A stretch of 64,000 nt of DNA from Fibrobacter sp. (GTDB lineage Bacteria; Fibrobacterota; Fibrobacteria; Fibrobacterales; Fibrobacteraceae), in assembly GCA_017503015.1 (NCBI GenBank), contig JAFVTX010000038.1, forward strand, positions 1-64,000. The letters run 5' to 3'. The notes under the pieces are model-generated. The model was not told the origin of the DNA and made no database searches. It saw nothing but the letters and a program-made list of their open reading frames with translations. The number at the start of each line of letters is the position of its first letter. Positions within the stretch are counted from its first letter, which is position 1. A program made the translations under genes and the position numbers. Below, piece by piece: positions 14,847 to 23,983 of this stretch.

Positions 14847-17099
14847 ATGTCTATTGATGCATATCATCAAAAGTACGGCAAGATGCTGGACCCCAAGGAA
14901 GTGTCCGTGACACTCCCCGACGGTCGCGTCATTACGTTTGAAACGGGCCGTATTGCAAAGCAGGCACGTGGTGCTGCCGTCGCCAAGATGGGCGACGCCT
15001 TCGTGCTTTCTACCGTTTGCTACGGCGAAGAGAAGGAAGGCGATTTCTTCCCCCTCACCGTCGAATACCGCGAAAAGGCCTACGCTGCCGGTCGCCTGCC
15101 GGGCGGCTACAACAAGCGCGAAGCCGGTCGACCCTCCGACGAGGAAACTCTTTCCGCCCGTATCATCGACCGCCCGATTCGCCCGATGTTCCCCGAGAAC
15201 TTCACCCGCGAAGTCCAGGTAATCGTGCAGGTTCTTTCTGCTGACCGCAAGTTTGCACCGGATGTGCTGGGCGTGTCCGCAGCATCCCTCTCCATCGGTC
15301 TTTCCGAACTGCCCTTCGAACAGCAGGTTGCCGCCGTACGCGTGGCCGTTGTCGATGGCCAGAACATCGTGATGCCCACCTACGAACAGATGGCCTGCGC
15401 CGATCTGGACCTGGTGGTCGCCGGTACCGAAGATTCTGTCTGCATGGTGGAAGGCGGTGCCTACGAAGTGTCCGAAGACACGATGATCAACGCAATTCTC
15501 GCCGGTCACGAAGCCATCAAGCTCATGTGCAAGGCCCAACAGGAACTGGTGGACCGCTGCGCTAAGCCGAAGATGGAACTCAAGCCCCAGCACGTTGGCG
15601 AAGCCCACGAAAAGCTTCTCGCCACGGTGAAGGAAGTCGTGTGGGACGAACTGAACAAGGACGTCCACTCCAACATGGTGAAGACCGACTTCTATCCGGC
15701 TATGGCAGACCTCTGTGCGAAGATGCTCGAAGACGAACGCATTCTCGCCATCATCGGCAAGGACGAAGAACAGGATCCTGCTCTCGTTGCAGACGCGAAG
15801 GCAATCTTCAGCGACTACGAACGCACAGCCATGCGCGAAATGATCCTGAACGAAGACGTGCGCCTCGACGGCCGTACGACGACCGAAGTCCGCCCGATCG
15901 AAATCGAACTCGGCGTTCTCCCGAGCGCTCACGGTTCTGCGATCTTCCAGCGTGGCGAAACCCAGGGTCTCGTGGTCTGCACGCTGGGCTCCAAGGCCGA
16001 CGAACAGCGCTACGAAAGCCTGCAGGGCGAAGGCTCCAAGAGCTACATGCTGCATTACAACTTCCCGCCGTACTGCGTGGGTGAATGCAAGCGCCTCGGC
16101 ATGAGCCGTCGTGAAATCGGTCACGGCCACCTGGCCGAACGCTCTCTCGCTGCCGTTCTTCCGCTGCCGGAAGACTTCCCGTACACCATCCGCGTGGTTT
16201 CCGAAATTCAGGAATCCAACGGTTCTTCTTCCATGGCCTCTGTTTGCGGTGGCTGCCTCAGCTTGATGGACGCTGGCGTTCCTATCAAGGCTCCGGTCGC
16301 AGGTGTCGCCATGGGCCTCATCTCCGAAAAGGGTTCCGTGAAGGAAGGCGGCAAGATCAAGATCCTGACCGACATCACCGGTACGGAAGACCACCTCGGC
16401 GATATGGACTTCAAGGTGACGGGTACTGCCGAAGGTATCACTGCCTTCCAGATGGATATCAAGATCCGCGGCATTACTCCGGAACTCATGCGCGAAGCCC
16501 TGGAGCAGGCTCGCCAAGGCCGTCTGCACATTCTCGGCAAGATGGCAGAACTCGGCCTCGCCGCTCCGCGCCCGCACGTCTCCGAGAAGGCTCCGACCAT
16601 GATCAAGATGCGCATCCCGACGAACAAGATCCGCGACGTCATCGGTTCCGGTGGTTCCGTGATCAAGGGCATGCAGTCTCAGACGGGTTGCACCATCAAC
16701 ATCGACGACGATGGCAACATCGACATTGCCGCCCCGAGTGGCAAGGCCGCTGCAGTCTGCCGCCGCATGATTGAAGAACTCACTGCCGAACCCGAACCGG
16801 GCCGCAAGTACAAGGGCAAGGTCAAGACGATTCAGCCCTTTGGCGCATTCGTCGAAATCCTGCCTGGTCGCGACGGTCTTGTGCACATCTCCGAACTTGC
16901 CGACCACCGCGTCGATAAGGTCGAAGACGTTGTTCACGTGGGTGACGAAGTCGAAGTGCTCTGCCTCGGTGTTGACCCGAAGGGCAAGGTGAAGCTTTCC
17001 ATGAAGGCGCTCCTCCCTCCGAAGGCTGCCCCGGCTGAAGCTCCGGCCGCAGAAGCACCTGCTGCAGAAGCCGCTCCGGAAGCTCCGGCTGAAGGCTAA
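14847..17099 (+). CDS. pnp: Polyribonucleotide nucleotidyltransferase (PNPase)
   Basis: 750 residues. PNPase degrades RNA 3' to 5' by phosphorolysis and works in mRNA decay. Two RNase PH domains (about 10-230 and 320-555) flank an all-helical linker. The second contains EVRPIEIELGVLPSAHGSAIF, QRGETQ and the active-site region GDMDFKVTGT. A KH domain (MRIPTNKIRDVIGSGGSVIK) and an S1 domain (GKVKTIQPFGAFVEILPGRD) follow. The C terminus is an Ala/Pro/Glu low-complexity tail. ATG 14847 follows GGAGATAATCT. Terminator downstream at 17135-17168. Long open frames on the opposite strand are codon-bias shadows. Confidence 0.97.
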   Translation: MSIDAYHQKYGKMLDPKEVSVTLPDGRVITFETGRIAKQARGAAVAKMGDAFVLSTVCYGEEKEGDFFPLTVEYREKAYAAGRLPGGYNKREAGRPSDEETLSARIIDRPIRPMFPENFTREVQVIVQVLSADRKFAPDVLGVSAASLSIGLSELPFEQQVAAVRVAVVDGQNIVMPTYEQMACADLDLVVAGTEDSVCMVEGGAYEVSEDTMINAILAGHEAIKLMCKAQQELVDRCAKPKMELKPQHVGEAHEKLLATVKEVVWDELNKDVHSNMVKTDFYPAMADLCAKMLEDERILAIIGKDEEQDPALVADAKAIFSDYERTAMREMILNEDVRLDGRTTTEVRPIEIELGVLPSAHGSAIFQRGETQGLVVCTLGSKADEQRYESLQGEGSKSYMLHYNFPPYCVGECKRLGMSRREIGHGHLAERSLAAVLPLPEDFPYTIRVVSEIQESNGSSSMASVCGGCLSLMDAGVPIKAPVAGVAMGLISEKGSVKEGGKIKILTDITGTEDHLGDMDFKVTGTAEGITAFQMDIKIRGITPELMREALEQARQGRLHILGKMAELGLAAPRPHVSEKAPTMIKMRIPTNKIRDVIGSGGSVIKGMQSQTGCTINIDDDGNIDIAAPSGKAAAVCRRMIEELTAEPEPGRKYKGKVKTIQPFGAFVEILPGRDGLVHISELADHRVDKVEDVVHVGDEVEVLCLGVDPKGKVKLSMKALLPPKAAPAEAPAAEAPAAEAAPEAPAEG

Positions 17100-17134
17100 G
17101 CAGACAAATTAACGCTTTGGCTTAGATAAATTAA

Positions 17135-17168
17135 GCATCCCGCCCAATTGAGGACGGGATGTTTTTTT
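17135..17168 (+). terminator. Intrinsic terminator of rpsO-pnp
   Basis: CATCCCG (17136-17142) pairs with CGGGATG (17155-17161), followed by seven T. Confidence 0.9.
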
Positions 17169-17235
17169 GCACCGAAGATGCCCACGCGAAAATACGCAAG
17201 CCAACATTTCTGTCGAGAGCAAAGCGTATTTGAGC

Positions 17236-17275
17236 GTGTCGGGAGGGTCTTAGGGAGGGCTTGTGCCCTCCCTAT
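17236..17275. repeat. Family-A hairpin repeat, copy A3
   Basis: GTGTCGGGAGGGTCTTAGGG leads into a hairpin with arms TAGGGAGGGC and GCCCTCCCTA and loop TTGT. It is nearly identical to A4 at 34461-34500. The rest of 17169-17409 is AT-rich, with a possible promoter at 17343-17370 and nothing else I recognise. Confidence 0.75.
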
Positions 17276-17342
17276 TCATTAAAGCGACGTGATAATTCCG
17301 TAACAATAAAAACAGATTCCGCGCGAATAATTCCAAAATAAT

Positions 17343-17370
17343 TTGTTCAAACCGAAAAATTCAATATATA
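17343..17370 (+). promoter_or_regulatory. Possible sigma-70-type promoter of the HD-GYP gene
   Basis: TTGTTC (17343-17348) and TATATA (17365-17370) are separated by 16 bp, about 40 bp before the HD-GYP start codon. This rests on consensus only. Confidence 0.35.
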
Positions 17371-17409
17371 TTTAATGTTGGAAGCTTGAACGAATAGGGG
17401 TGTTTGGCA

Positions 17410-19101
17410 ATGCTCGTTGCTTATTTTGCAACTCTCTGCGTTATCGCAGCGATTAACATGATACTCCAGTATCGTGTTAATTCCAAGCAGAATGGACACT
17501 ACTCCCTGCTGTTTTTCTCCGTATTCATTTCGTGCTTGGGCCACCTGATGCTGGCCCTGTCCTCTGGCCGGGACGAGGCAGTCCTTGCGAACAAGGTGAT
17601 ATACGCGGGGACCATCTTTTTGCCGCTTTTCACCTTCGATGCGAGCCTGTCCGTTTGCAAGATTCGCATACCCGCCTTGGCTCACGACCTGTTCATGCTG
17701 GTGGTGTTTGTCATTTTCGGCATGTCATTGACGGTAGGTTTCAACGATTTTTACTACAAGTCTATCGAATATATCCAGATTGAAGGTGCTGGTAACTATA
17801 CCGCCGTGTACGGGGTTGGGCACGCCATTTTCAACTGTCTCATGGTTGGCTATGTGGTCTGCAATGTGACACTGATTGTCTATGCCTTCATGAAAAAGAA
17901 GAACGTGTCATTTAATAGCCTTATCGCCCTTTCGCTGATCGAAATCGTTTCCATTTTGTCGTTTTTTACGTCACGGTTCTTTGAATATGACACCCTGATT
18001 ATGCCTGCAGTTTACGTGTTCGCCCAGTTTGCGCTGCTCTACATTTGTTACCGGGTCAAGCGTTACGACGTGGAACAGTTTATTTCCCAGGTGCTGGAAG
18101 GCAGGAATACGGACAGCTTTGTTTTGGTTACTTCGAAATACAATTACCTGGGCTGCAACGAGGTGGCTTTCGAGACATTCCCGAACCTGAAAAAATGCAG
18201 GATCGATTACAGGTTTCCCAATAATTCCAGGTTGAACCGGCTGCTTATTGTGTGGATTAAGGAAATGTCAAAGGGCATATTTGTCACTGAGAAAAAGTTC
18301 AAGAAGGCGGACAAGTTCTACAAAATCAGGTACGCCGAACTCCCTCTTTCTAGGCGAGAAAAGGCGTTCATGTTCAAGATAGAAGACGAGACCGCCATCC
18401 ACAACTACATCAATATGCTGGGTGCCGACAATGTGCGCCTGGAGCAGATGCTCAAGGACAACGATTCCCAGATTCACACCCTTCAGGAACAGATGCTGGT
18501 TGGCATGGCCCACATGGTAGAAAACCGTGACAGCAATACGGGAAGCCATATCAAGCGTTCTAGCAACGTGGTCTCGATTCTTGTGGATTACCTGCGTAAC
18601 AAGGATAGCCGCAGTCTTCCGGATTTCTTCTACGACACCTTGATTACGGCGGCTCCCATGCACGATATCGGCAAGATTGCCGTGGATGACCGTATCTTGC
18701 GGAAACCCGGTCGTTTTACTCCGGAGGAATACGAAGAGATGAAGAGTCACTCCGAGAAGGGCGCCATGATTGTCGAAAACCTGCTGACTTCGGTGGAGAC
18801 TCCTGAATTCGTGAAAATCGTGTGCAACGTGACCCGCTACCACCATGAACGTTACGATGGGGGCGGCTATCCGAACAAGCTGAAAGGGGAGGATATTCCT
18901 TACGAGGCCCGCATTATGGCGGTGGCCGACGTGTACGACGCCCTGGTGAGCCAGCGTTGCTACAAGGAGGCCATGTCCTTCGACAAGGCCTATTCCATTG
19001 TCGTGGAAGGAATGGGCTCCCAGTTCGACCCTTCGCTCAAGGAGTGCTTCGAGGCCTGCCGTGCCAAGCTGGAGGCCTACTACCGCGGGCTGAAGGAATA
19101 A
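17410..19101 (+). CDS. 7TM membrane protein with HD-GYP domain, probable c-di-GMP phosphodiesterase
   Basis: 563 residues from ATG 17410 (an in-frame TTG at 17404 is also possible). The N-terminal ~215 residues form about seven hydrophobic helices, like the 7TM sensor part of some histidine kinases. A short PAS-like region follows (SFVLVTSKYNYLGCNEVAFE), then a coiled-coil linker (LEQMLKDNDSQIHTLQEQM). The HD-GYP domain has the HD pair in PMHDIGKIA (about residue 417), HHERYDGGGYP, and ARIMAVADVYDAL. HD-GYP enzymes hydrolyse cyclic di-GMP, so this is likely a membrane sensor lowering that messenger. nadE starts 34 bp downstream and may be co-transcribed. Confidence 0.9.
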   Translation: MLVAYFATLCVIAAINMILQYRVNSKQNGHYSLLFFSVFISCLGHLMLALSSGRDEAVLANKVIYAGTIFLPLFTFDASLSVCKIRIPALAHDLFMLVVFVIFGMSLTVGFNDFYYKSIEYIQIEGAGNYTAVYGVGHAIFNCLMVGYVVCNVTLIVYAFMKKKNVSFNSLIALSLIEIVSILSFFTSRFFEYDTLIMPAVYVFAQFALLYICYRVKRYDVEQFISQVLEGRNTDSFVLVTSKYNYLGCNEVAFETFPNLKKCRIDYRFPNNSRLNRLLIVWIKEMSKGIFVTEKKFKKADKFYKIRYAELPLSRREKAFMFKIEDETAIHNYINMLGADNVRLEQMLKDNDSQIHTLQEQMLVGMAHMVENRDSNTGSHIKRSSNVVSILVDYLRNKDSRSLPDFFYDTLITAAPMHDIGKIAVDDRILRKPGRFTPEEYEEMKSHSEKGAMIVENLLTSVETPEFVKIVCNVTRYHHERYDGGGYPNKLKGEDIPYEARIMAVADVYDALVSQRCYKEAMSFDKAYSIVVEGMGSQFDPSLKECFEACRAKLEAYYRGLKE

Positions 19102-19135
19102 AAACCTATATTTTCTGCAAAAAAACGGAGCTTAT

Positions 19136-20680
19136 ATGAAAATCTTTATGGCTCAGCTTTTTGTGCAGGCTGGAAAACCCGAAGAAAATTTTGAGACAAT
19201 AAGGGTCGCCGTGGAAAGAGGCAAGGCGGTCGGTGCCGACCTGGTGCTTTTGCCCCAGAACGCTATCGAAGGTTCTACCATGCTGGGCTCCCTGGGGGAC
19301 GAAGTCGAGTTTCTCCAAAAATGTGGGGGCTTCAGGGACAAGGTGGCGGAACTTTCCCAAGGAATCGAAATCCTGCTGGGCGGGAGCGACATGCTTTCCG
19401 AAGGTGGAATGTTTTTTAGTAACGGTAAGCCTGCCAAGTGGGGCTACGATTTCGAGGTTCTTTCTGGACTTTCCACCTTTACGGAAGGCAAGAACCTGGT
19501 TGTCCGCAACGCCTGTGTGGGCCATGCAAAAAAATTGCAGTGGCCGATTTTCTACCTGGATTTGGTAGGTACCGAAAACAGCGGCAAGAACATTTACGCC
19601 ATGGACGGCGGCAGCGGCATTTGGGACAAAAGCGGAAACCAGGTGTTTGCCATGCCCCGGTTTGAATCGTCGGAATGCCTGGTAGAGGTGGGTGAGGACG
19701 GTTCTGTTTCTGGATTCCCACAGAATACCGTTGTGGAGCCTGACCGTATTGCCCTTATCCACGATGCCTTGGTATTCATGATTCGGGAGAACCTGAAAAA
19801 GTTCCATATTCCCCGCATGGTCATCGGGGCTAGCGGCGGTATCGACAGTGCCGTGTCGGCGGCCCTCTATGCGGAGGCCATCGGTGCAAAGAACGTTTAC
19901 CTGATCAACATGCCCACCCGTTTCAATTCGGCCACCACCCGGAATGCGGCGGCAGACCTGGCGAAGAATCTGGGCAGCCCCTACATGGTGGCGCCTATTT
20001 CTGCCATCGTGGAGTCCGTTTGCAACAGCTTGGGACAGTGCAAGTTCGAAGGGGACGATACGCCCATAAAGGTAGAAGGCATCAACCACGAGAACCTGCA
20101 GGCCAGAACCCGCTCGGCATCGGTGCTGTTGACGGTGGCCTCTGTGCTTGGAGCGGGCATTACCTGCAACGGCAACAAGAGCGAGGCTACCGCTGGTTAC
20201 TGCACCCTGTACGGGGACAGTTGCGGTGTCATGTGCGCTTTGGGCGACCTGTGGAAAACGGACGTGTATGCTCTGGCCCGTTACATCAACCGCGACAAGG
20301 AAATTATCCCCCAGGCCTCTATAGACGTGCCTGCCAGCGCAGAACTCAGCGACGCTATGAACGTGGACGAAGGAAAGGGCGACCCCATCAAGTACCCGTA
20401 TCACGACAAGCTTTTTGCCGAATGGGTGGAATGGGGGAGCAGTCTGGAAAGCACGGAAGCCCGCCTGGCGGCAGGCTTTGAAAGCTACTGCAAGGATTTG
20501 GGCGTGGATCTGGAGTATTTCAAGTCCCTGTTCAAGACTCCCGAAGAGGCTTTGCAGGACATGCGGGCCTGGCACAGGCGTTTCCGTGGGATTGCCCTGG
20601 CCAAGCGAATCCAGTTCCCGCCAATACTTTCTGTTTCGGGTCACGCCTTCGGCGCGGAATACCCGGAATCGCAGGTGTAG
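19136..20680 (+). CDS. nadE: NAD synthetase with degenerate N-terminal glutaminase domain
   Basis: 514 residues. The C-terminal synthetase half is intact: PP-loop GASGGIDSA (about 232-240), ENLQARTRSAS, GNKSEATAGYCTLYGDSCG and LGDLWKTDVY. It should amidate and adenylate-activate nicotinic acid adenine dinucleotide to NAD. The N-terminal half resembles a nitrilase-type glutaminase but its Glu-Lys-Cys triad is not visible: the Glu position is Gln41 (LLPQNAIEG), the Lys segment is gone, and the stretch with CED-type Cys is deleted between NLVVRNACVGHAKK and WPIFYLDLVG. Total length is below the usual 540-680 for glutamine-dependent NadE. It probably uses free ammonia. No frameshift is visible. 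Confidence 0.9.
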   Translation: MKIFMAQLFVQAGKPEENFETIRVAVERGKAVGADLVLLPQNAIEGSTMLGSLGDEVEFLQKCGGFRDKVAELSQGIEILLGGSDMLSEGGMFFSNGKPAKWGYDFEVLSGLSTFTEGKNLVVRNACVGHAKKLQWPIFYLDLVGTENSGKNIYAMDGGSGIWDKSGNQVFAMPRFESSECLVEVGEDGSVSGFPQNTVVEPDRIALIHDALVFMIRENLKKFHIPRMVIGASGGIDSAVSAALYAEAIGAKNVYLINMPTRFNSATTRNAAADLAKNLGSPYMVAPISAIVESVCNSLGQCKFEGDDTPIKVEGINHENLQARTRSASVLLTVASVLGAGITCNGNKSEATAGYCTLYGDSCGVMCALGDLWKTDVYALARYINRDKEIIPQASIDVPASAELSDAMNVDEGKGDPIKYPYHDKLFAEWVEWGSSLESTEARLAAGFESYCKDLGVDLEYFKSLFKTPEEALQDMRAWHRRFRGIALAKRIQFPPILSVSGHAFGAEYPESQV

Positions 20681-20693
20681 ATTAGGATCTAGG

Positions 20694-20808
20694 GGCTAGG
20701 ATTTAGGGGCTAGGGGCGAGAACTGACGGAGACAAGAAATTAATGTGAAATGTGTGATGTGAAATGATAAGTTAAGAATAATTCATTCCACACTTCACAT
20801 TCCACATC
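20694..20808. repeat. Intergenic repeats between convergent nadE and slyD
   Basis: A tandem TAGGGGCTAGG-type motif (20694-20720) is followed by an imperfect inverted repeat: ATGTGAAATGTGTG at about 20743 and CACTTCACATTCCACAT at about 20790. The inverted repeat may act as a bidirectional terminator, but it lacks a clear T-run. Confidence 0.5.
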
Positions 20809-20811
20809 GCC

Positions 20812-21414
20812 TCACACCCCGTGGTGCTTGTCGTGGTTAGGGCAGCCGCAACCGCCCTGTCCGTCGCAGTTTTCCTTGTGACCTTCGCCACCGCATTCGC
20901 ACTCGTGGCCTTCTTCGCCGCACTTGCAGTCCCCTTCGCCCTTGCCGCCACAGCAGCAGTGGCCCTTGGGGTTCAGCTCCTCTTCGGTGGCCTCGCGTAC
21001 AGAAACAACTTCGATGGCGAAGTTCAGGTTCTTGCCCGCCAGTTCGTGGTTGGCGTCGATGACCGCCTTGTCTGCTGAAACGGACTTGACCCGAATGGGC
21101 ATGGGGCCCATGGGCGTCTGGGCGTAGAAAATCATGCCGGGTTCTACCTTTTCTACCCCCTGGAACACGTTCAGCGGGACCTCTTGGGCGAGGGTTTCGT
21201 CGTATTCGCCGTAGCCTTCGGCGGGGATGACCTTCACGTCGAACTTGTCGCCAACGTCATGGCCCACCATGGCCTTTTCAAGACCGACCACGATCATGTG
21301 GGCGCCCTGGATGTACTGGAGCGGTTCGCGACCTTCGGAAGAGTCAATGACTGCTCCTTCGTCGGAGGTGAGGGTGTAGTGCATCTGGACCACGGTCTTG
21401 TCGGCGATTTTCAT
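20812..21414 (-). CDS. slyD: SlyD-type FKBP peptidyl-prolyl isomerase with metal-binding tail
   Basis: 200 residues. The FKBP part (1-~70 and ~125-145) has MHYTLTSDEGAVIDSSEG, PLQYIQGAHMIVVGLEKAM and GDKFDVKVIPAEGYGEYD. The IF insert (about 70-125, QEVPLNVFQGV and on) is typical of SlyD. After residue 150 comes a Cys/His/Gly-rich tail (GHCCCGGKGEG, CKCGEEGHECECGGEGH, CGCPNHDKHHGV) with more than ten Cys. In E. coli a comparable tail binds nickel for hydrogenase maturation. A role in folding plus metal delivery is likely. A TATATTT box lies at 21456-21450 on the minus strand, about 36 nt upstream. Confidence 0.92.
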   Translation of the reverse strand: MKIADKTVVQMHYTLTSDEGAVIDSSEGREPLQYIQGAHMIVVGLEKAMVGHDVGDKFDVKVIPAEGYGEYDETLAQEVPLNVFQGVEKVEPGMIFYAQTPMGPMPIRVKSVSADKAVIDANHELAGKNLNFAIEVVSVREATEEELNPKGHCCCGGKGEGDCKCGEEGHECECGGEGHKENCDGQGGCGCPNHDKHHGV

Positions 21415-21461
21415 GTTTTATCCTTGTGTGATGGGGTAAAAAGTAGGCGAAATATAGAAAA

Positions 21462-23936
21462 TTACGCTTTCTTGCGGTCGTGCCAGACGCTTTCATTGAA
21501 TAGCTGGCCTTCGGATAGACCGTATTTTTCTTCGACTCCTGCCATACGGGTGGCTTCATCGATGGAAATCCTTCCGCGAATGGCCTGGGTGTAGATGGAA
21601 ACCTTGCGCCGCACCGTTTCGGCGTCTTCTTGCAGCATTTCGAGACGGAAATGGCTTACGGCGTTTTTTTGCAAATCCGGCAACAGTTTCAGCGCCGATT
21701 GGGGCTTGCCAACGAACAACGTGTTTCGGCATTCGGCGTCACTTTGCAGAAAATGCCGCTCTCCCTTGTGGTCCAGAATTTCCACCTTGTGCTGGGTGCA
21801 AATCTTGCCGCATTCGGGGAACCGCCTGCCGGTAGTGAGGGCACGGGCGAACGCGCAGTATTCGGAATGGAACGCGGGCATGTACTGGTGGAGCGTGAGT
21901 TCCAGGCGGCTTCCGTCAATGCTGTTCAGAAGGTCAAAAAGTTGGGTGCTGTTCAGGTCCCAGGAGGGGTGAAGCGTTTGCAACCCCTGCGAGAGCAACC
22001 AGTCGTAGCTCAGGCTGTTGGCGGCGTTCAGGCTGTAATCACCGGCGAGCGGGATGCCGCTTTCGCGTAATATGGCCAGTGCACCGAGGTTTCGCACCAG
22101 CGCAAAGTCGGGGCAAAGTCGCAGGATGTTCTTGAGGTAGTGGCTTTCGCCGGGCTTGTGGATGCGGAGGGTGGCCATGCCTGCCTTGAAACCGAGTTCA
22201 CGAATTTGTTCTAGGGGCTTGTCGTATTTGACGCCCCAGTCAAAGTCCATGATGATGCTCTCTATATCAAGGCCTTCAAGGGCGGCAATTTGTTCAGGAC
22301 GGCGGACAAGGACCGAGATGAGGGGTCGTGCGGCGTTTCCACCCTCAACCTTCATGCCAAACTTCACACTGTTGAGAAGTGCCCGTCCCGCAGTGGCGCT
22401 CGGATTCAGTTCGTGCCATTCGCAGCGTTTGTTGTCGAGCTGTTCTATGGCCTTCTGGCGGAGTGTCCGCAGGAGTTTTCCCGGAATGAAGGCTCCGCCC
22501 TCGATGTCGACTTTGAGTTTCCCGAGGCGGTAGGCAGTTCCACTTAGTGCCGAAAGTTCCTTTTGGGCAAGTTCGCGAAGTCCATTGGCGGCGTCGGCGT
22601 CCTTGTTTCGTGATGCCTCCAGAACGGTTTCGCTTTCGGCTATCGCTTTGTTCTGGAATCCATCGCTTACCTCCAGGTGAAGCTTTTTCCCGATGTCACC
22701 CGAAAGGACCATGTCGACGGGGATTCTTTTCATGAATTCCCTGTCGGTAAAGGTCTTGCGCAGTTCCCGTTCCAGGGCGGGAGAGTCGTTGCGGTAACAT
22801 TTCATTCCCGCAGTGACTTTGCGGGTGTCGAAATCCTTGCCGAATGTCAGGGTAAGCGTTTTTCCCTGCACCTTGATACCGTAGAGCCTCGAACCTATGC
22901 TGATATCCCTTTGCGGATCTTCAAAGAGTATTCCGTCGCCAGGGCGGGGGAGACCAGCGTTGTTTTCAATGTCAATCTGCCCGCACCCCACCTTCATAAC
23001 CGTTCCGAGGAACATTCCGTGGTGGTTGCTGAAGGTGCCGTCTACAAGTTCCTGGTGGTTGTCGCCGTCGAGCCAGCCTGTCCTAAGCCCGCGGCTGAAG
23101 AGCACTTCCAGGGGCTCGGTGTCTATGTCTTGCAGGGGCTGGCTGTCAAGAGCCTTGCGGTAGGTTCTTGAAACCGCTGCCACGTATTCAGGACTTTTAA
23201 GGCGACCTTCAACCTTGAGTGAATCCACGCCGATTTCTTCAAGGTCGTTCAGTTTCGGGAGAGCACACAGGTCGTGAGGGCTGAACAGGTATTTGGCGTC
23301 GGTATCCCGATATTCCTTTCCGTCCACGAAAATGCGGTAAGGAAGCCTGCAGCTCTGGGCGCATTGTCCCCGGTTGGCGCTCCGGCCTCCGAAGTTTTCG
23401 CTGGTGAGGCACTGGCCTGAGTAACTCACGCACAGAGCCCCGTGGATAAAAACCTCCAGTTCCAAATCTGTGGCGGATTTTATGGAGGCAATTTCTTTTA
23501 GGGAAAGTTCCCGTGCCAGGACGGCGCGGTTGAATCCCAATTGTGCCGCCAGGTTCACCGACTCTGCACTGGATAGGGTCATCTGGGTGCTGGCGTGAAT
23601 TTCTTGGCTTGGAGCGATGGCCCGGATTAGCCTTGCTAGTCCAATGTCCTGGATGATGAAGGCATCGGGTTTTAAAGATATGAGCTTTTCCAAAAAATCG
23701 GGGAGTTCTTGGAGTTCTCGTTCAAAGACCAGTACATTCATGGCCAGGAATGTACGCACGCCCCGCTTGCGGGCGTACAGGATCATGTCTTCTACATTTT
23801 CAAATGTAAAATCTTCGGTACGGCCTCGGGCGTTCCAGTGGGGCACTCCAAAATACACCGCATCGGCACCGTTGTTGACCGCGGCGATGAGCATTTCTCG
23901 TGTCCCTACGGGGAGTAGCAGTTCCGGTTTTTTCAC
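21462..23936 (-). CDS. Peptidase U32-family protein (RlhA/TrhP-like RNA hydroxylation factor)
   Basis: 824 residues with GTG start at 23936. The N-terminal barrel starts PELLLPVGTREMLIAAVNNGADAVYFG. The U32 signature is clear: EVFIHGALCVSYSGQCL, then GGRSANRGQCAQSCRLPY (about residues 160-200), carrying the conserved Cys that probably hold an Fe-S cluster. In E. coli, U32 proteins RlhA and TrhP hydroxylate C2501 of 23S rRNA and U34 of tRNA; others were called collagenases. Which role applies here is unknown. The protein is longer than E. coli RlhA (653); after a DUF3656-like middle, a C-terminal part has Cys in PECGKICTQHKVEILDHKGE. Divergent from the lipoprotein gene at 23984. Confidence 0.85.
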   Translation of the reverse strand: MKKPELLLPVGTREMLIAAVNNGADAVYFGVPHWNARGRTEDFTFENVEDMILYARKRGVRTFLAMNVLVFERELQELPDFLEKLISLKPDAFIIQDIGLARLIRAIAPSQEIHASTQMTLSSAESVNLAAQLGFNRAVLARELSLKEIASIKSATDLELEVFIHGALCVSYSGQCLTSENFGGRSANRGQCAQSCRLPYRIFVDGKEYRDTDAKYLFSPHDLCALPKLNDLEEIGVDSLKVEGRLKSPEYVAAVSRTYRKALDSQPLQDIDTEPLEVLFSRGLRTGWLDGDNHQELVDGTFSNHHGMFLGTVMKVGCGQIDIENNAGLPRPGDGILFEDPQRDISIGSRLYGIKVQGKTLTLTFGKDFDTRKVTAGMKCYRNDSPALERELRKTFTDREFMKRIPVDMVLSGDIGKKLHLEVSDGFQNKAIAESETVLEASRNKDADAANGLRELAQKELSALSGTAYRLGKLKVDIEGGAFIPGKLLRTLRQKAIEQLDNKRCEWHELNPSATAGRALLNSVKFGMKVEGGNAARPLISVLVRRPEQIAALEGLDIESIIMDFDWGVKYDKPLEQIRELGFKAGMATLRIHKPGESHYLKNILRLCPDFALVRNLGALAILRESGIPLAGDYSLNAANSLSYDWLLSQGLQTLHPSWDLNSTQLFDLLNSIDGSRLELTLHQYMPAFHSEYCAFARALTTGRRFPECGKICTQHKVEILDHKGERHFLQSDAECRNTLFVGKPQSALKLLPDLQKNAVSHFRLEMLQEDAETVRRKVSIYTQAIRGRISIDEATRMAGVEEKYGLSEGQLFNESVWHDRKKA

Positions 23937-23958
23937 GATAAAAAAATAGTTTTTTTCT

Positions 23959-23965
23959 TATATTT
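23959..23965 (+). promoter_or_regulatory. Probable -10 box of the parvulin-like lipoprotein gene
   Basis: TATATTT ends 18 bp before ATG 23984; a GAGG Shine-Dalgarno follows at about 23975. The same hexamer recurs before several genes in the window. Confidence 0.4.
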
Positions 23966-23983
23966 GCAGGACAGAGGTTATTT

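Noticed and set aside
14532..16937. 801-codon open frame opposite pnp
   Set aside because: Same codon-bias shadow; PNPase motifs are complete on the plus strand.
19136..19750. Frameshift explaining the lost glutaminase motifs of nadE
   Set aside because: Neither other forward frame restores a CED or PEL motif, and the frame still aligns on both sides of the gap, so a true deletion is more likely.
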